From Nitrobacter sp035546855 (GTDB lineage: Bacteria > Pseudomonadota > Alphaproteobacteria > Rhizobiales > Xanthobacteraceae), in the NCBI GenBank assembly GCA_035546855.1, contig DASZVY010000054.1, positions 1 to 64,000 on the forward strand: a DNA stretch of 64,000 bases, in the 5' to 3' direction. The position numbers and the translations under genes were made by a program. Below are positions 35,052-43,598 of this stretch, piece by piece. Position 1 is the stretch's first letter. The number at the start of each line of letters is the position of its first letter. The notes beneath the pieces were generated by a model. It searched no databases. It saw nothing but the letters and a program-made list of their open reading frames with translations, and was not told where the DNA came from.

Positions 35052-36578
35052 ATGCTCAAGCGCATCTTCACCGTCGGCGGCTACACGCTCCTCTCGCGGC
35101 TGACGGGATTCGCGCGCGACATCATGCTGGCCGCCATTCTCGGCGCCGGCCCCGTTGCGGACGCCTTCTTCGTCGCGTTGCGGCTGCCCAACCATTTCCG
35201 GGCGATCTTCGCCGAAGGGGCTTTCAACGCGGCATTCGTTCCCGCCTACGCCCATGTCCATGGCGAGGAGGGTGAGGGGGCGGCGCGACTGTTTGCGAAC
35301 CGCATCTTCACGTTTCTGTTCGCGTCGCAGGTCGTCCTGCTCGTCGTCGCCTGGGTGTTCATGCCGCAGGCGATGAGCCTGCTCGCGCCGGGCTTCTCCG
35401 ACGACGCCGAGCAGCGGCGTCTCGCGATCGAACTGACGCGGATCACGTTTCCCTACCTGCTGTTGATTACCCTGGTGACGCTCTACGGCGGCATGCTGAA
35501 CGTCATGCACCGCTTCGCCAGTGCCGCGGCTGCGCCGATTTTCCTCAATCTGACGATGATGATGACGCTGGCGTTGGCCGCGTTCTTTCCAAGCGCCGGC
35601 CACGCCGCGGCGTGGGGCGTCCTGATCTCGGGTTTCCTGCAGGTCTTCCTGCTCGCGGGCGATCTCGGTCGTCATGGCGGGTTGCCGCGTTTCACGTCGC
35701 TCGGGCTTGATGATGACGTGAAGTCGTTCTTCCGTGCGCTGGGGCCCGCCACGCTCGGCTCGATGGGCACGCAGGTCGCGCTGTTCGCCGATACCATCAT
35801 CGCGACTTTCCTTCCCGCGGGCGCGTTGTCGGCGCTGTATTATGCGGACCGGCTCAACCAGTTGCCGATCGGGGTGATCGGGATCGCCATCGGCACGGTG
35901 CTGTTGCCCGAAATGTCCCGCAAGCTGACGTCGGGTGATCACGCCGGCGCCATGGCGTCGCAGCGCCGCGCGTTCGATTTCACGCTGCTGTTTTCGGTGC
36001 CGTTCGTGGCTGCGTTCCTGACGGTCCCCGACGTGATCATGCGGGCGATGTTCGCGCGCGGCGCCTTCACCAAGGCGGACGCCGCCGCCGGCGGTGCGAC
36101 GCTGGCCGCCTACGCGGTGGGTCTCATCCCGTTCGTCCTGATCCGCAGCGCGGTGGCCACGTTCTACGCGCGCAAGGATACGGCGACGCCCGTCAAAGCC
36201 GCGCTGACCGGCGTGGCGGTCAATGTGCTGCTCAAGATCGCGCTGGTCGGTTCGCTGGCGCAGGTCGGTCTTGCGCTCGCCACCGCGACCGGCGCCTGGA
36301 TCAATCTTCTGCTGGTGATCGGCTTTGCGGTGCGCGCCGGATATCTGGAGCCGGACCGGACGTTCCTGACTTCGCTCGCCAAGTTTCTCGTCACCGGCGT
36401 CGTGGTGGCGGCGGTTCTATGGGGCGCCGCGCATGTCGCGACCGCGCAGTTCGCGCAGATGCGAACTTTCCGGGACGAAGCCGTGCTGGGCGTGCTCGTT
36501 CTCGTTGGCGCGCTCATCTATGCGGGCGCGATCCTGCTGCTGTTCGGTCCGCGCTGGCTGCGATCACTGGTTCGTTAG
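35052..36578 (+). CDS. murJ: Lipid II flippase MurJ (MviN)
   Basis: A 508-residue MOP-family protein with about fourteen membrane segments. It starts MLKRIFTVGGYTLLSRLTGF and carries AARDIM-like sequence ARDIMLAAILGAGPVADAFF, FRAIFAEGAFNAAFVPAYA, and LGPATLGSMGTQVALFADTI, all typical of MurJ. It moves lipid II across the inner membrane for peptidoglycan synthesis and is usually essential. The gene has the same orientation as gnnA-gnnB and may be read from their transcript. Confidence 0.95.
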   Translation: MLKRIFTVGGYTLLSRLTGFARDIMLAAILGAGPVADAFFVALRLPNHFRAIFAEGAFNAAFVPAYAHVHGEEGEGAARLFANRIFTFLFASQVVLLVVAWVFMPQAMSLLAPGFSDDAEQRRLAIELTRITFPYLLLITLVTLYGGMLNVMHRFASAAAAPIFLNLTMMMTLALAAFFPSAGHAAAWGVLISGFLQVFLLAGDLGRHGGLPRFTSLGLDDDVKSFFRALGPATLGSMGTQVALFADTIIATFLPAGALSALYYADRLNQLPIGVIGIAIGTVLLPEMSRKLTSGDHAGAMASQRRAFDFTLLFSVPFVAAFLTVPDVIMRAMFARGAFTKADAAAGGATLAAYAVGLIPFVLIRSAVATFYARKDTATPVKAALTGVAVNVLLKIALVGSLAQVGLALATATGAWINLLLVIGFAVRAGYLEPDRTFLTSLAKFLVTGVVVAAVLWGAAHVATAQFAQMRTFRDEAVLGVLVLVGALIYAGAILLLFGPRWLRSLVR

Positions 36579-36675
36579 CCGGGCCGCGTTGCCATTTCGG
36601 CCGCGGATCGCCATTTGCGCTTGGCGCTGAACCGCTGCAATATAGAACAAATCCAAAGTGCAATTCGGAGACCTC

Positions 36676-38985
36676 ATGGCAGCTCCCGTCAAGTTCGGTG
36701 TCGGTCAAAGCGTCCTGCGCAAGGAGGACGACGCGCTCATCCGTGGCAAGGGCCGCTACACCGACGATCACGCGCCGCCGGCCGCGTTGCATGCGCTGGT
36801 GCTGCGCTCGCCGCATGCCCATGCGAAATACCGCATCGACGCCTCCAGGGCGCGGGGCTTGCCCGGCGTCAGCCTGATTCTCACCGCGGCCGATGTCGCC
36901 GATCTCGGCGGGCTGCCTTGCCTGTTCAATCTGCCGGACGATCCCTTTACCGGGCCGCCCTATCCGATCCTGGCCCGCGACGAGGTGCGCCATGTCGGCG
37001 ATGCCGTGGCGTTCGTGGTGGCCGATACGGTCGAACACGCGCGCGACGCCATCGAGGCCATCGAGGTCGAATGGACGCCGCTCCCTGCCGTCATCGGCGC
37101 CGCCAATGCGGTGAAGCCGGGCGCGCCGCAGGTCTGGCCCGATCATCCCGGCAACGTGCTGTTCGATGTCTCCATCGGCGACAGGAAAGCCGCCGAGGCC
37201 GCGTTCGCCAAGGCGCATGCGGTCGCCGAGATTTCCATCGTCAATCCGCGCATCGTCACCAATTACATGGAAACGCGCGCGGCGGTCTGCGAATACGACG
37301 CCAAACGCGACCACCTGACGCTGACGATCGGCAGTCAGGGCAGCCATCGCCTGCGCGAGATTCTCTGCCAGCACGTCCTGAAGATGCCGATGGAGAATAT
37401 GCGGGTGATCTGTCCCGATGTCGGCGGCGGCTTCGGCACCAAGCTGTTTCCCTATCGCGAATATGCGCTGATCGCGGTCGCATCGAAGAAACTGCGCAAG
37501 ACCGTGAAGTGGACCGCCGAACGCTCCGATCATTTCGTCGGCGACTCCCAGGGGCGCGACAACGTCACCACGGCGCGGATGGCGCTCGCGGAAGACGGCA
37601 GGTTTCTCGGCATGGACGTCGACCTGATCGGCGACATGGGCGGCTATCTCTCGACCTTCGGGCCGTATATCCCGCACGGCGGCGCCGGCATGCTGCCCGG
37701 CCTTTACGACATTCAGGCGTTCCATTGCCGTGTCCGCACCGTCTTCACCAACACGGTGCCGGTCGACGCCTATCGCGGCGCCGGTCGCCCCGAGGCGGCG
37801 TATGTCGTGGAGCGGCTGGTCGATGCGGCCGCCCGCAAGCTCGGCATGGCGCCCGACGCGATCCGCCGCAAGAACTTCATTCCGCCGAAGGCGATGCCGT
37901 ACACGACCGCGACCGGCAAGGTCTACGACTCCGGCGATTTCGCGGCGCACCTGAAACGCGCCATGGAGATCGCCAACTGGAAGGAGTTTCCGAAACGCGC
38001 CAAGGCGGCGAAGAAAGAGGGCCTCGTGCGCGGCATCGGGCTTGCAAGCTATGTCGAGGTGTGCGGCACCATGGGCGAGGAGCGCGCCGACGTGCGGCTC
38101 GATCCGAACGGCGACGTGACCGTCCTGATCGGGACGCAGTCGAGCGGGCAGGGCCACGCCACCGCCTATGCGCAGATCGTCGCGGATCAGTTCGGCATTC
38201 CGCCCGAACGGGTTCACATGATCCAGGGCGATACCGATGTGGTGGTGTCGGGTCTGGGCACCGGCGGATCGAGCTCGATTCCCTCCGGCGGCGTCAGCGT
38301 CGAGCGCGCCACCCGCAAGCTTGGCGCGAAGCTGCGCGATCTTGCGGCCGAGGCGCTGGAAACCGGCGCGGCCGATCTCGAGATCGACGCCGGCACCGTA
38401 CGCGTCGCCGGCACCGACCGATCGATCACCTTTGCCGATCTCGCCAAGCGGGCGGGAGACGACCCCTCGAAGCTGACGGCGAACGAGAGCTTCAGCAGCG
38501 CGGACGGGACCTACCCGAACGGAACGCACGTGGTCGAAGTCGAGATCGATCCCGCGACCGGCAAGATCCGGCTGGTCAACTATGTCATCGTCGACGATTT
38601 CGGCGTCACGCTCAATCCGCTGCTGCTGGCCGGCCAGGTCCACGGCGGAACGATGCAAGGCATCGGCCAGGCGCTGATGGAGCAGGCGGTCTATGATCCC
38701 GGGGACGGCCAACTCGTGACCGGAACGTTCATGGACTATGCCATGCCGCGCGCGGCCGACGGCACGTCGATCACCTTCGAGACCCACAACATTCCCTGCG
38801 TCACCAATCCGCTCGGCGTCAAGGGCGCGGGCGAGGCGGGCGCGATCGGGTCATGCCCCGCGGTGGTCAATGCCATCGTGGACGGCCTGTGGCGGGAGTA
38901 CCAGATCGACCACATCGACATGCCCGCGACCCCCGAGCGGGTCTGGATGGCGATCCGCGAGCGGCAACGTCAACATCGGATTTAG
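36676..38985 (+). CDS. Molybdopterin-binding large subunit, xanthine dehydrogenase / CO dehydrogenase form II family
   Basis: A 769-residue catalytic subunit of a molybdenum hydroxylase. Motifs: GVGQSVLRKEDDALIRGKGR at the start, CPDVGGGFGTKLFPYREYAL, VDAYRGAGRPEAAYVVERLV (the AYRGAGR signature of form II, not the AYxCSFR of true CO dehydrogenase) and GVKGAGEAGAIGS with the active-site Glu. The start at 36676 has ggag upstream. Members hydroxylate purines, aldehydes or heterocycles. Oddly, no iron-sulfur or FAD subunit gene is adjacent; two cytochrome c genes follow instead. The substrate is unknown. Confidence 0.88.
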   Translation: MAAPVKFGVGQSVLRKEDDALIRGKGRYTDDHAPPAALHALVLRSPHAHAKYRIDASRARGLPGVSLILTAADVADLGGLPCLFNLPDDPFTGPPYPILARDEVRHVGDAVAFVVADTVEHARDAIEAIEVEWTPLPAVIGAANAVKPGAPQVWPDHPGNVLFDVSIGDRKAAEAAFAKAHAVAEISIVNPRIVTNYMETRAAVCEYDAKRDHLTLTIGSQGSHRLREILCQHVLKMPMENMRVICPDVGGGFGTKLFPYREYALIAVASKKLRKTVKWTAERSDHFVGDSQGRDNVTTARMALAEDGRFLGMDVDLIGDMGGYLSTFGPYIPHGGAGMLPGLYDIQAFHCRVRTVFTNTVPVDAYRGAGRPEAAYVVERLVDAAARKLGMAPDAIRRKNFIPPKAMPYTTATGKVYDSGDFAAHLKRAMEIANWKEFPKRAKAAKKEGLVRGIGLASYVEVCGTMGEERADVRLDPNGDVTVLIGTQSSGQGHATAYAQIVADQFGIPPERVHMIQGDTDVVVSGLGTGGSSSIPSGGVSVERATRKLGAKLRDLAAEALETGAADLEIDAGTVRVAGTDRSITFADLAKRAGDDPSKLTANESFSSADGTYPNGTHVVEVEIDPATGKIRLVNYVIVDDFGVTLNPLLLAGQVHGGTMQGIGQALMEQAVYDPGDGQLVTGTFMDYAMPRAADGTSITFETHNIPCVTNPLGVKGAGEAGAIGSCPAVVNAIVDGLWREYQIDHIDMPATPERVWMAIRERQRQHRI

Positions 38986-39073
38986 CGGGCACGGAATATT
39001 GCCTCCTGTCCGGGGTTGACGGGCTCGGGGTCATCGGAAGTTTCCCTCAAATTTGCAAACAGGAGATCAGCGG

Positions 39074-39520
39074 ATGATGCGATCGGCTATTGTCGCGGGG
39101 ATATTGCTGCTCGGGCTCGGCGCCGTATCGGCGCAGCAGGATGCTGACAAGACCGCGAAGACCGTTATGAAAGCCACCGGCAAGAATACCGGCGCGCTCG
39201 TTGCCATGGTGAAGGGCCAGAAGCCCTACGATCAGGCGACCGTCGATGCCTCGCTCGCGGTGCTCGAGGAAACCGCCAAAAAGCTGCCGACCTTGTTTCC
39301 GGACAGCCTGAAGGGTCAGAAAGCCGAGGGCGACTACAGCCCGTCGCCGAAGATCTGGGAGAACAAGGCGGATTTCGACGCCCATATCGCGGCGCTCGCC
39401 AAGGCTGTCGCCGACGCGAAGGGCAAGATCAAGGATATTGATACCCTGAAGGCTTCGGTCGGCCCCATCGGCAAAGCCTGCGGCGATTGCCACCAGACCT
39501 TCCGAGTCAAGAACAGCTAG
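39074..39520 (+). CDS. Cytochrome c' (class II cytochrome c) family protein
   Basis: A 148-residue secreted protein: signal peptide MMRSAIVAGILLLGLGAVSA, then a four-helix-bundle-like sequence and a C-terminal haem site Cys136-Gly-Asp-Cys139-His140 in ACGDCHQTF. A haem motif at the C-terminus is the mark of class II cytochromes. A clear ribosome-binding site aggag precedes the start. It lies 88 bases after the molybdenum enzyme gene and could be its electron acceptor or a stress-related c' cytochrome. Its stop codon sits inside the first palindrome of a paired repeat. Confidence 0.9.
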   Translation: MMRSAIVAGILLLGLGAVSAQQDADKTAKTVMKATGKNTGALVAMVKGQKPYDQATVDASLAVLEETAKKLPTLFPDSLKGQKAEGDYSPSPKIWENKADFDAHIAALAKAVADAKGKIKDIDTLKASVGPIGKACGDCHQTFRVKNS

Positions 39521-39590
39521 TGTCCCGAATCCGAAGTTCGCCTCGCTATCCAGCGTCCTTGCAGCAAGCTTCGGATTCGAAAGGACACCA
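39517..39590. repeat. Imperfect palindrome, unit A of the paired element (copy 2)
   Basis: Left arm gtgtcccgaatccgaagttc and right arm caagcttcggattcgaaagg pair with small bulges. The left arm overlaps the stop codon of the cytochrome c' gene. It is followed 14 bases later by a unit B palindrome, as at 11199-11366. Confidence 0.65.
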
Positions 39591-39604
39591 GAAGATCTTT
39601 GATT

Positions 39605-39682
39605 CTGGCGTGGTTTAGGTCCAGAAGCTCGCGTGAAGGCCACGCCGGGAAAATGAAGCGAACTTCTGAACCACCACACCAG
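39605..39682. repeat. Palindrome, unit B of the paired element (copy 2)
   Basis: Left arm begins ctggcgtggtttaggtccag and right arm reads cgaacttctgaaccaccaca, then ccag. The right arm of this unit and that of the unit at 11286 share gaaccaccacac, showing one family. Confidence 0.7.
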
Positions 39683-39700
39683 GGTCGAATGGCGACGGGG

Positions 39701-39727
39701 AGGGGTGGATCGATCTCCACCCCTTTT
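39701..39727 (+). terminator. Rho-independent terminator after the cytochrome c' gene
   Basis: Stem aggggtgga / tccacccct around the loop tcgatc, followed by a T-run. It would end transcription coming from the molybdenum enzyme and cytochrome c' genes, so the diheme cytochrome gene at 39801 probably has its own promoter. Confidence 0.7.
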
Positions 39728-39800
39728 CCATTGCTGAATGAGATTTCGCAGGCTGCGCGTTCACGAAGCGAATGCGTCGCGCGCAACAGCAGGTCCGCAG

Positions 39801-40733
39801 ATGCTTCGGCGACTCCTTATTGCGATTGGTTGTATCATCGTGGTCGCCGCGGGCATGTTCTGGTGGCTGACCATTCCCGCCGTCGTGCCGGCCAGTGCGC
39901 TGCCGACCTACACGCCGAATCTCGCCAACGGACTTGTTGTTTTCAATGCGGGCGGATGTTCGTCCTGTCATGCCGTGCCCAAGCAGCCCGATCGCACGAA
40001 GCTCGGCGGCGGTCTCGCGATCGCCTCGCCCTTCGGAACGTTCTACGTGCCGAATATTTCGCCCGATCCGGTCGACGGCATCGGCCGCTGGAGCGAAGCG
40101 GATTTTGTCACGGCGCTGACAAGGGGCACGTCGCCCGAAGGCACCCATTACTTTCCGGCCTTTCCCTACACGTCCTACCAGCATGCGAAAATCTCCGACA
40201 TTCGCGATCTCTTCGCCTATCTGAAGACGCTGCCGCGCGTCTCCGGCAAGGTGCGCGCGCACGACGTGCGATTCCCCTTCGACATCCGCCGCGATATCGG
40301 GATCTGGAAGCTGCTGTTCATGGACGGCAGGCCTTTCGTCGCGGATGCGGCGAAGTCGCCGCAATGGAATCGCGGCGCGTATCTGGTCAATGCGCTCGGC
40401 CATTGCGCGGAATGTCACAGCCCGCGCAATTTTCTCGGCGGCATCGTCGCGTCCCAGCGCTTTGCCGGCGGACCTGATCCCGAAGGTCACGGCTGGGTGC
40501 CGAACATCACGCAGAAGGGGCTTGCCGACTGGAGCGAGAAGGATATCGCCTATTTTCTCGAGACCGGCATGATGTCAGACGGCGACAGCGTCGGCGGCTC
40601 GATGGCGTCCGTGATCAAGAACACCTCGCAACTGAGCCCTGAGGATCGTGCTGCGATCGCGGCCTATATCAAGTCGCTGCCGCCGGTCGAGGGGCCGCCG
40701 AAACCGAAGAAGGCGGCCGCGAAGGGGTCGTAA
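39801..40733 (+). CDS. Membrane-anchored diheme cytochrome c
   Basis: A 310-residue protein from the ATG at 39801, preceded by aggt. An N-terminal hydrophobic segment (LLIAIGCIIVVAAGMFWWLT) has no clear cleavage site and may stay as an anchor. Two haem sites are visible, Cys53-x2-Cys56-His and Cys202-x2-Cys205-His. The sequences around them (FGTFYVPNISPDP, GHGWVPNITQKGLADWSEKD) resemble the cytochrome subunits of membrane-bound alcohol, aldehyde or gluconate dehydrogenases. The C-terminus is Pro/Lys-rich. It could pass electrons from the molybdenum enzyme to the respiratory chain. Confidence 0.9.
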   Translation: MLRRLLIAIGCIIVVAAGMFWWLTIPAVVPASALPTYTPNLANGLVVFNAGGCSSCHAVPKQPDRTKLGGGLAIASPFGTFYVPNISPDPVDGIGRWSEADFVTALTRGTSPEGTHYFPAFPYTSYQHAKISDIRDLFAYLKTLPRVSGKVRAHDVRFPFDIRRDIGIWKLLFMDGRPFVADAAKSPQWNRGAYLVNALGHCAECHSPRNFLGGIVASQRFAGGPDPEGHGWVPNITQKGLADWSEKDIAYFLETGMMSDGDSVGGSMASVIKNTSQLSPEDRAAIAAYIKSLPPVEGPPKPKKAAAKGS

Positions 40734-40757
40734 CGACGAAAGGCTCGCGAGGGAGCC

Positions 40758-41003
40758 TCACTTCGATCCGAAAGCCTTGAAGGTGATGATGGTGTGAGTG
40801 TCCTGGATACCGGGAATGACCTGCACCTTCTCGTTGATGAAGTGGCCGATATCGGTGTCGTTGTCGACGTAGAACTTCACCAGCAGGTCGTAATCGCCCG
40901 CCGTCGAATAGATTTCCGAGGCGATTTCCGCCTCCGCGATGGCGTTGGCGACGGCATAGGACTGGCCGAGCTTGCACTTGAACTGGACAAAGAAAGGAAC
41001 CAT
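40758..41003 (-). CDS. Lrp/AsnC ligand-binding (RAM) domain protein without DNA-binding domain
   Basis: An 81-residue protein, MVPFFVQFKCKLGQSYAVAN, with the RAM-domain pattern of alternating strands and YSTAGDYDLLVKFYVDNDTD, then IQDTHTIITFKAF. Full Lrp regulators are about 150 residues and have an N-terminal HTH, which is missing. The ATG at 41003 has aaagaaagg-like sequence opposite strand and the longer frame to 41123 adds no HTH. Stand-alone RAM proteins bind amino acids and can pair with full regulators. It faces away from thiD. Confidence 0.85.
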   Translation of the reverse strand: MVPFFVQFKCKLGQSYAVANAIAEAEIASEIYSTAGDYDLLVKFYVDNDTDIGHFINEKVQVIPGIQDTHTIITFKAFGSK

Positions 41004-41178
41004 CGCGTGTCTCCGGAACGGCGTCGAATTGCGCTCATAAAGCCGGAAACCGTGGGCGGGCGCAAGCGCGGGCGGTCGTTCGCGGCTGTCGGCCATCCCG
41101 TCGCGGCGGCGGGCCGCGTTCAAAACCAGGTCCGAATGGTCTAGAACGGGTCATGGCCAAAAGGGACCGTCAGAACTC

Positions 41179-41979
41179 ATGACCATTCCGGTTGCAGTCA
41201 CGATTGCCGGCTCCGACTCGGGCGGCGGCGCCGGCATTCAGGCCGATCTGAAGACGTTTGCGGCGCTCGGCGTCTACGGCGCGTCCGTGATCACCGCGCT
41301 GACGGCTCAGAACACGCGAGGCGTGACCGGCATCCATCAGGTGCCCGCCGATTTCGTGACGGCGCAGATTGACGCGGTGTTCGACGACCTCGATGTCAGA
41401 GCCGTCAAGATCGGAATGGTGGCGGAGCGCGAGGTGATCGAGGCGATTGCCACCGGCCTCGCGCGCTGGTCGCCGCGTCATGTGGTGGTCGATCCCGTGA
41501 TGGTGGCGACATCGGGCGATCGCCTGCTGGCGCCGGACGCGGTCGACGCTTTGCGGACAACACTCCTCCCGCGCGCCGATCTGTTGACGCCGAACCTTCC
41601 CGAAGCGGCCGCGTTGCTCGACATGACGATGGCAGGCAGCGAAGCCGAGATCGCGGCACAAGGCCAGCGACTGCTGGCGCTCGGTTGCGCCGCCGTTCTG
41701 ATCAAAGGCGGCCATGGGCAGGGCGCGGAAAGCATCGACTATCTGGTGACGCCTGACCGGATGCTCACGCTGCCGGCGCCACGAATCGCGACGCGGAACA
41801 CCCACGGGACCGGCTGCTCGCTGTCGTCGGCGATAACAGCCGGACTCGCGAAGAATGAAAGCCTGGAGACCGCGGTGCGTGGCGCCAAGGCGTTCATGAC
41901 TGCCGCAATCGCCTCGGCCGACCGGCTGAACGTCGGCCACGGTCACGGACCGATCCATCATTTCCATCGCTGGTATTGA
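41179..41979 (+). CDS. thiD: Hydroxymethylpyrimidine / phosphomethylpyrimidine kinase
   Basis: A 266-residue ribokinase-fold enzyme of thiamine synthesis that phosphorylates HMP twice. It opens with VTIAGSDSGGGAGIQADLKT, holds VVDPVMVATSGDRLLAPDAV and the anion-hole motif NTHGTGCSLSSAITAGLAKN. Length is standard. No TPP riboswitch was seen in the 175 bases upstream. Other thiamine genes are not in this window. Confidence 0.95.
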   Translation: MTIPVAVTIAGSDSGGGAGIQADLKTFAALGVYGASVITALTAQNTRGVTGIHQVPADFVTAQIDAVFDDLDVRAVKIGMVAEREVIEAIATGLARWSPRHVVVDPVMVATSGDRLLAPDAVDALRTTLLPRADLLTPNLPEAAALLDMTMAGSEAEIAAQGQRLLALGCAAVLIKGGHGQGAESIDYLVTPDRMLTLPAPRIATRNTHGTGCSLSSAITAGLAKNESLETAVRGAKAFMTAAIASADRLNVGHGHGPIHHFHRWY

Positions 41980-42087
41980 TCGCGGCAGCCGGCGCGGCTC
42001 TTTTGTCGCACCGCTGTCGTACGCCGCTGCTACCCGCATCGCCACACCGCGCAGATCGGATTCGCGCGGCCCGAAATGGGATGATGC

Positions 42088-42744
42088 ATGGCCTCGCCGG
42101 ACCTCGATACGTCGCTTGTCAGGACCGCTTACGCCCGATGGGCGCCGATCTACGATGTGGTGTGCGGGCCTGTCATGGTGCGGGGCCGGCGCGCCGCGGC
42201 GGCAGCCGCGCGCGCGGTCGGCGGCCGGATTCTCGAAGTCGGGGTCGGCACTGGCCTGTCGTTCGACGACTACGACGAGACGACTGAGATCACCGGCATC
42301 GATCTGAGCGCGCCGATGCTGGAAAAAGCTCGCGCCAGGATCGCCAGCGGCCGCTATCCGCACGTCAGGGACGTGTTTCTGATGGACGCCCACGACATGA
42401 CCTTCGCCGACGCCAGCTTCGATTGCGTGGTCGCGCAGTTCGTCATTACGCTGGTCGCCAATCCCGAGCGGGTGCTGTCCGAATGTCACCGCGTGGTCAA
42501 ACCGGGCGGGCGCATCATTCTGGTCAACCATCTCTATTCGGAGGTCGGCGCGGCGGCGGCCGTCGAACGATGGGCTGCGCGGAAGACGCGCGGATTGGGG
42601 CTGCGGCCGGAATTTCCGTTCACCCGGCTGCAGGCCTGGGCGCAGGCCAACGAGGGCGCGATTCTGGTGGAGCGGCGCAAGGTCTCACCGTTCGGCCTCT
42701 ACACGCTGGTTTGCTTCGAGCGAACCGCGTCGGCGGCGGCGTGA
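42088..42744 (+). CDS. pmtA: Class I methyltransferase, phosphatidylethanolamine N-methyltransferase (PmtA) type
   Basis: A 218-residue SAM-dependent enzyme. YARWAPIYDVVCGPVMVRGR precedes the SAM-binding ILEVGVGTGLSFDDY, and DASFDCVVAQFVITLVANPE and HRVVKPGGRIILVNHLYSEV follow, as in the Rhodobacter-type Pmt group. Such enzymes methylate phosphatidylethanolamine stepwise to phosphatidylcholine at the inner membrane. The location supports it: a PHO box and a PlcP-like phospholipase and a glycolipid synthase come next. Ubiquinone-type methyltransferases are the main alternative. Ribosome-binding sequence gggatg precedes the start. Confidence 0.82.
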   Translation: MASPDLDTSLVRTAYARWAPIYDVVCGPVMVRGRRAAAAAARAVGGRILEVGVGTGLSFDDYDETTEITGIDLSAPMLEKARARIASGRYPHVRDVFLMDAHDMTFADASFDCVVAQFVITLVANPERVLSECHRVVKPGGRIILVNHLYSEVGAAAAVERWAARKTRGLGLRPEFPFTRLQAWAQANEGAILVERRKVSPFGLYTLVCFERTASAAA

Positions 42745-42745
42745 C

Positions 42746-42763
42746 CTGTCATCGCCCTGTCAT
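42746..42763 (+). promoter_or_regulatory. PHO box (PhoB binding site) upstream of plcP-agt
   Basis: Two exact ctgtcat copies (42746-42752 and 42757-42763) are separated by cgcc, giving the 11-base periodicity of the PhoB consensus. It starts two bases after the pmtA stop and ends 37 bases before the ATG at 42801. PhoB sites stand in for the -35 element, and start points then lie about 20 bases downstream, near 42785; this favours the ATG at 42801 over 42786. Phosphate starvation should therefore induce plcP and agt. Confidence 0.8.
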
Positions 42764-42800
42764 CCGGATCGGTTAGTGCAACGGCATGGGACATCACGCG

Positions 42801-43598
42801 ATGAGTGAAAGCTGCCCCGACCGACGCTTTCGCACCCTGTTTATCTCCGACATTCACCTCGGAGCCCGCGGCTCGCAGGCCGACCTTTTGCTGGACTTCC
42901 TGAAGTCGCACGACGCGGAGACGATCTATCTCGTCGGCGATATCGTCGACGGCTGGGCGCTGAAATCCAACTGGCATTGGCCGCAATCGCATAACGATTT
43001 CGTCCAGAAGATGCTGCGCAAGGTCCGCAAGGGCGCGAAAGTCGTCTACATTCCCGGAAACCACGACGAGTTCCTGCGCGCCTACTACGGAACGCATTTC
43101 GGCGGTGTCGAGGTGGCCGAAAACGCCATCCACGACGGGGCCGACGGGCGGCGCTACCTCGTCATCCACGGCGATATCTTCGATCTCGTGGTGCAGAACG
43201 CGCGCTGGCTCGCGCTGCTCGGCGACAAGGCCTACGATTTCGCGATCCGGATGAATCGTCTGGTCAATGCATTTCGTCGCTGGTTCGGCTTTCCCTACTG
43301 GTCGCTGTCGAAATGGGCGAAGCTCAAGGTGAAGAACGCCGTCAACTATATCGGCGCCTTCGAGCAGGCGCTGGCCGCGGAGGCGCGGCGTCACGGCGCC
43401 GACGGCGTGATCTGCGGGCACATCCACCATGCGACGATCCGCGACGAGCACGGCATCCGCTATATGAATTGCGGCGACTGGGTCGAAAGCTGCACGGCGC
43501 TGGCGGAGCACGAGGACGGCCGGTTTGAAATCATCACGTGGACCGACCCGCTGCGGCGTTCGGCGCCGGTCAAGCAGATGACGGCGCGTGCAGCCTGA
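42801..43598 (+). CDS. plcP: Metallophosphoesterase, probable phosphate-starvation phospholipase C (PlcP); annotated elsewhere as LpxH-like
   Basis: A 265-residue calcineurin-type phosphoesterase with all metal motifs: Asp17-x-His19 in FISDIHLGARG, GDIVDGW (46-52), GNHDEF (86-91), VIHGDIFD and CGHIHHA. The group is often labelled UDP-2,3-diacylglucosamine diphosphatase, but in Sinorhizobium its member PlcP cleaves phosphatidylcholine to diacylglycerol under low phosphate. Three things support PlcP: the perfect PHO box just upstream, the one-base stop/start overlap (TGATG) with a glycolipid-type glycosyltransferase, and pmtA beside it. An LpxH function is not excluded. Confidence 0.8.
   Translation: MSESCPDRRFRTLFISDIHLGARGSQADLLLDFLKSHDAETIYLVGDIVDGWALKSNWHWPQSHNDFVQKMLRKVRKGAKVVYIPGNHDEFLRAYYGTHFGGVEVAENAIHDGADGRRYLVIHGDIFDLVVQNARWLALLGDKAYDFAIRMNRLVNAFRRWFGFPYWSLSKWAKLKVKNAVNYIGAFEQALAAEARRHGADGVICGHIHHATIRDEHGIRYMNCGDWVESCTALAEHEDGRFEIITWTDPLRRSAPVKQMTARAA

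Noticed and set aside
36514..38787. A 757-codon open frame antisense to the molybdenum hydroxylase gene
   Set aside because: The opposite strand has all family motifs, while this frame shows only composition-driven Arg, His and Asp richness and no domain.
41004..41178. TPP riboswitch upstream of thiD
   Set aside because: The conserved ctgaga and the P4/P5 sequences of the TPP aptamer are not present.
42786..42800. Upstream ATG of plcP at 42786
   Set aside because: PhoB-dependent start points usually lie about 20 bases after the box, near this ATG, so it would probably fall at or before the mRNA 5' end; the ATG at 42801 is favoured.
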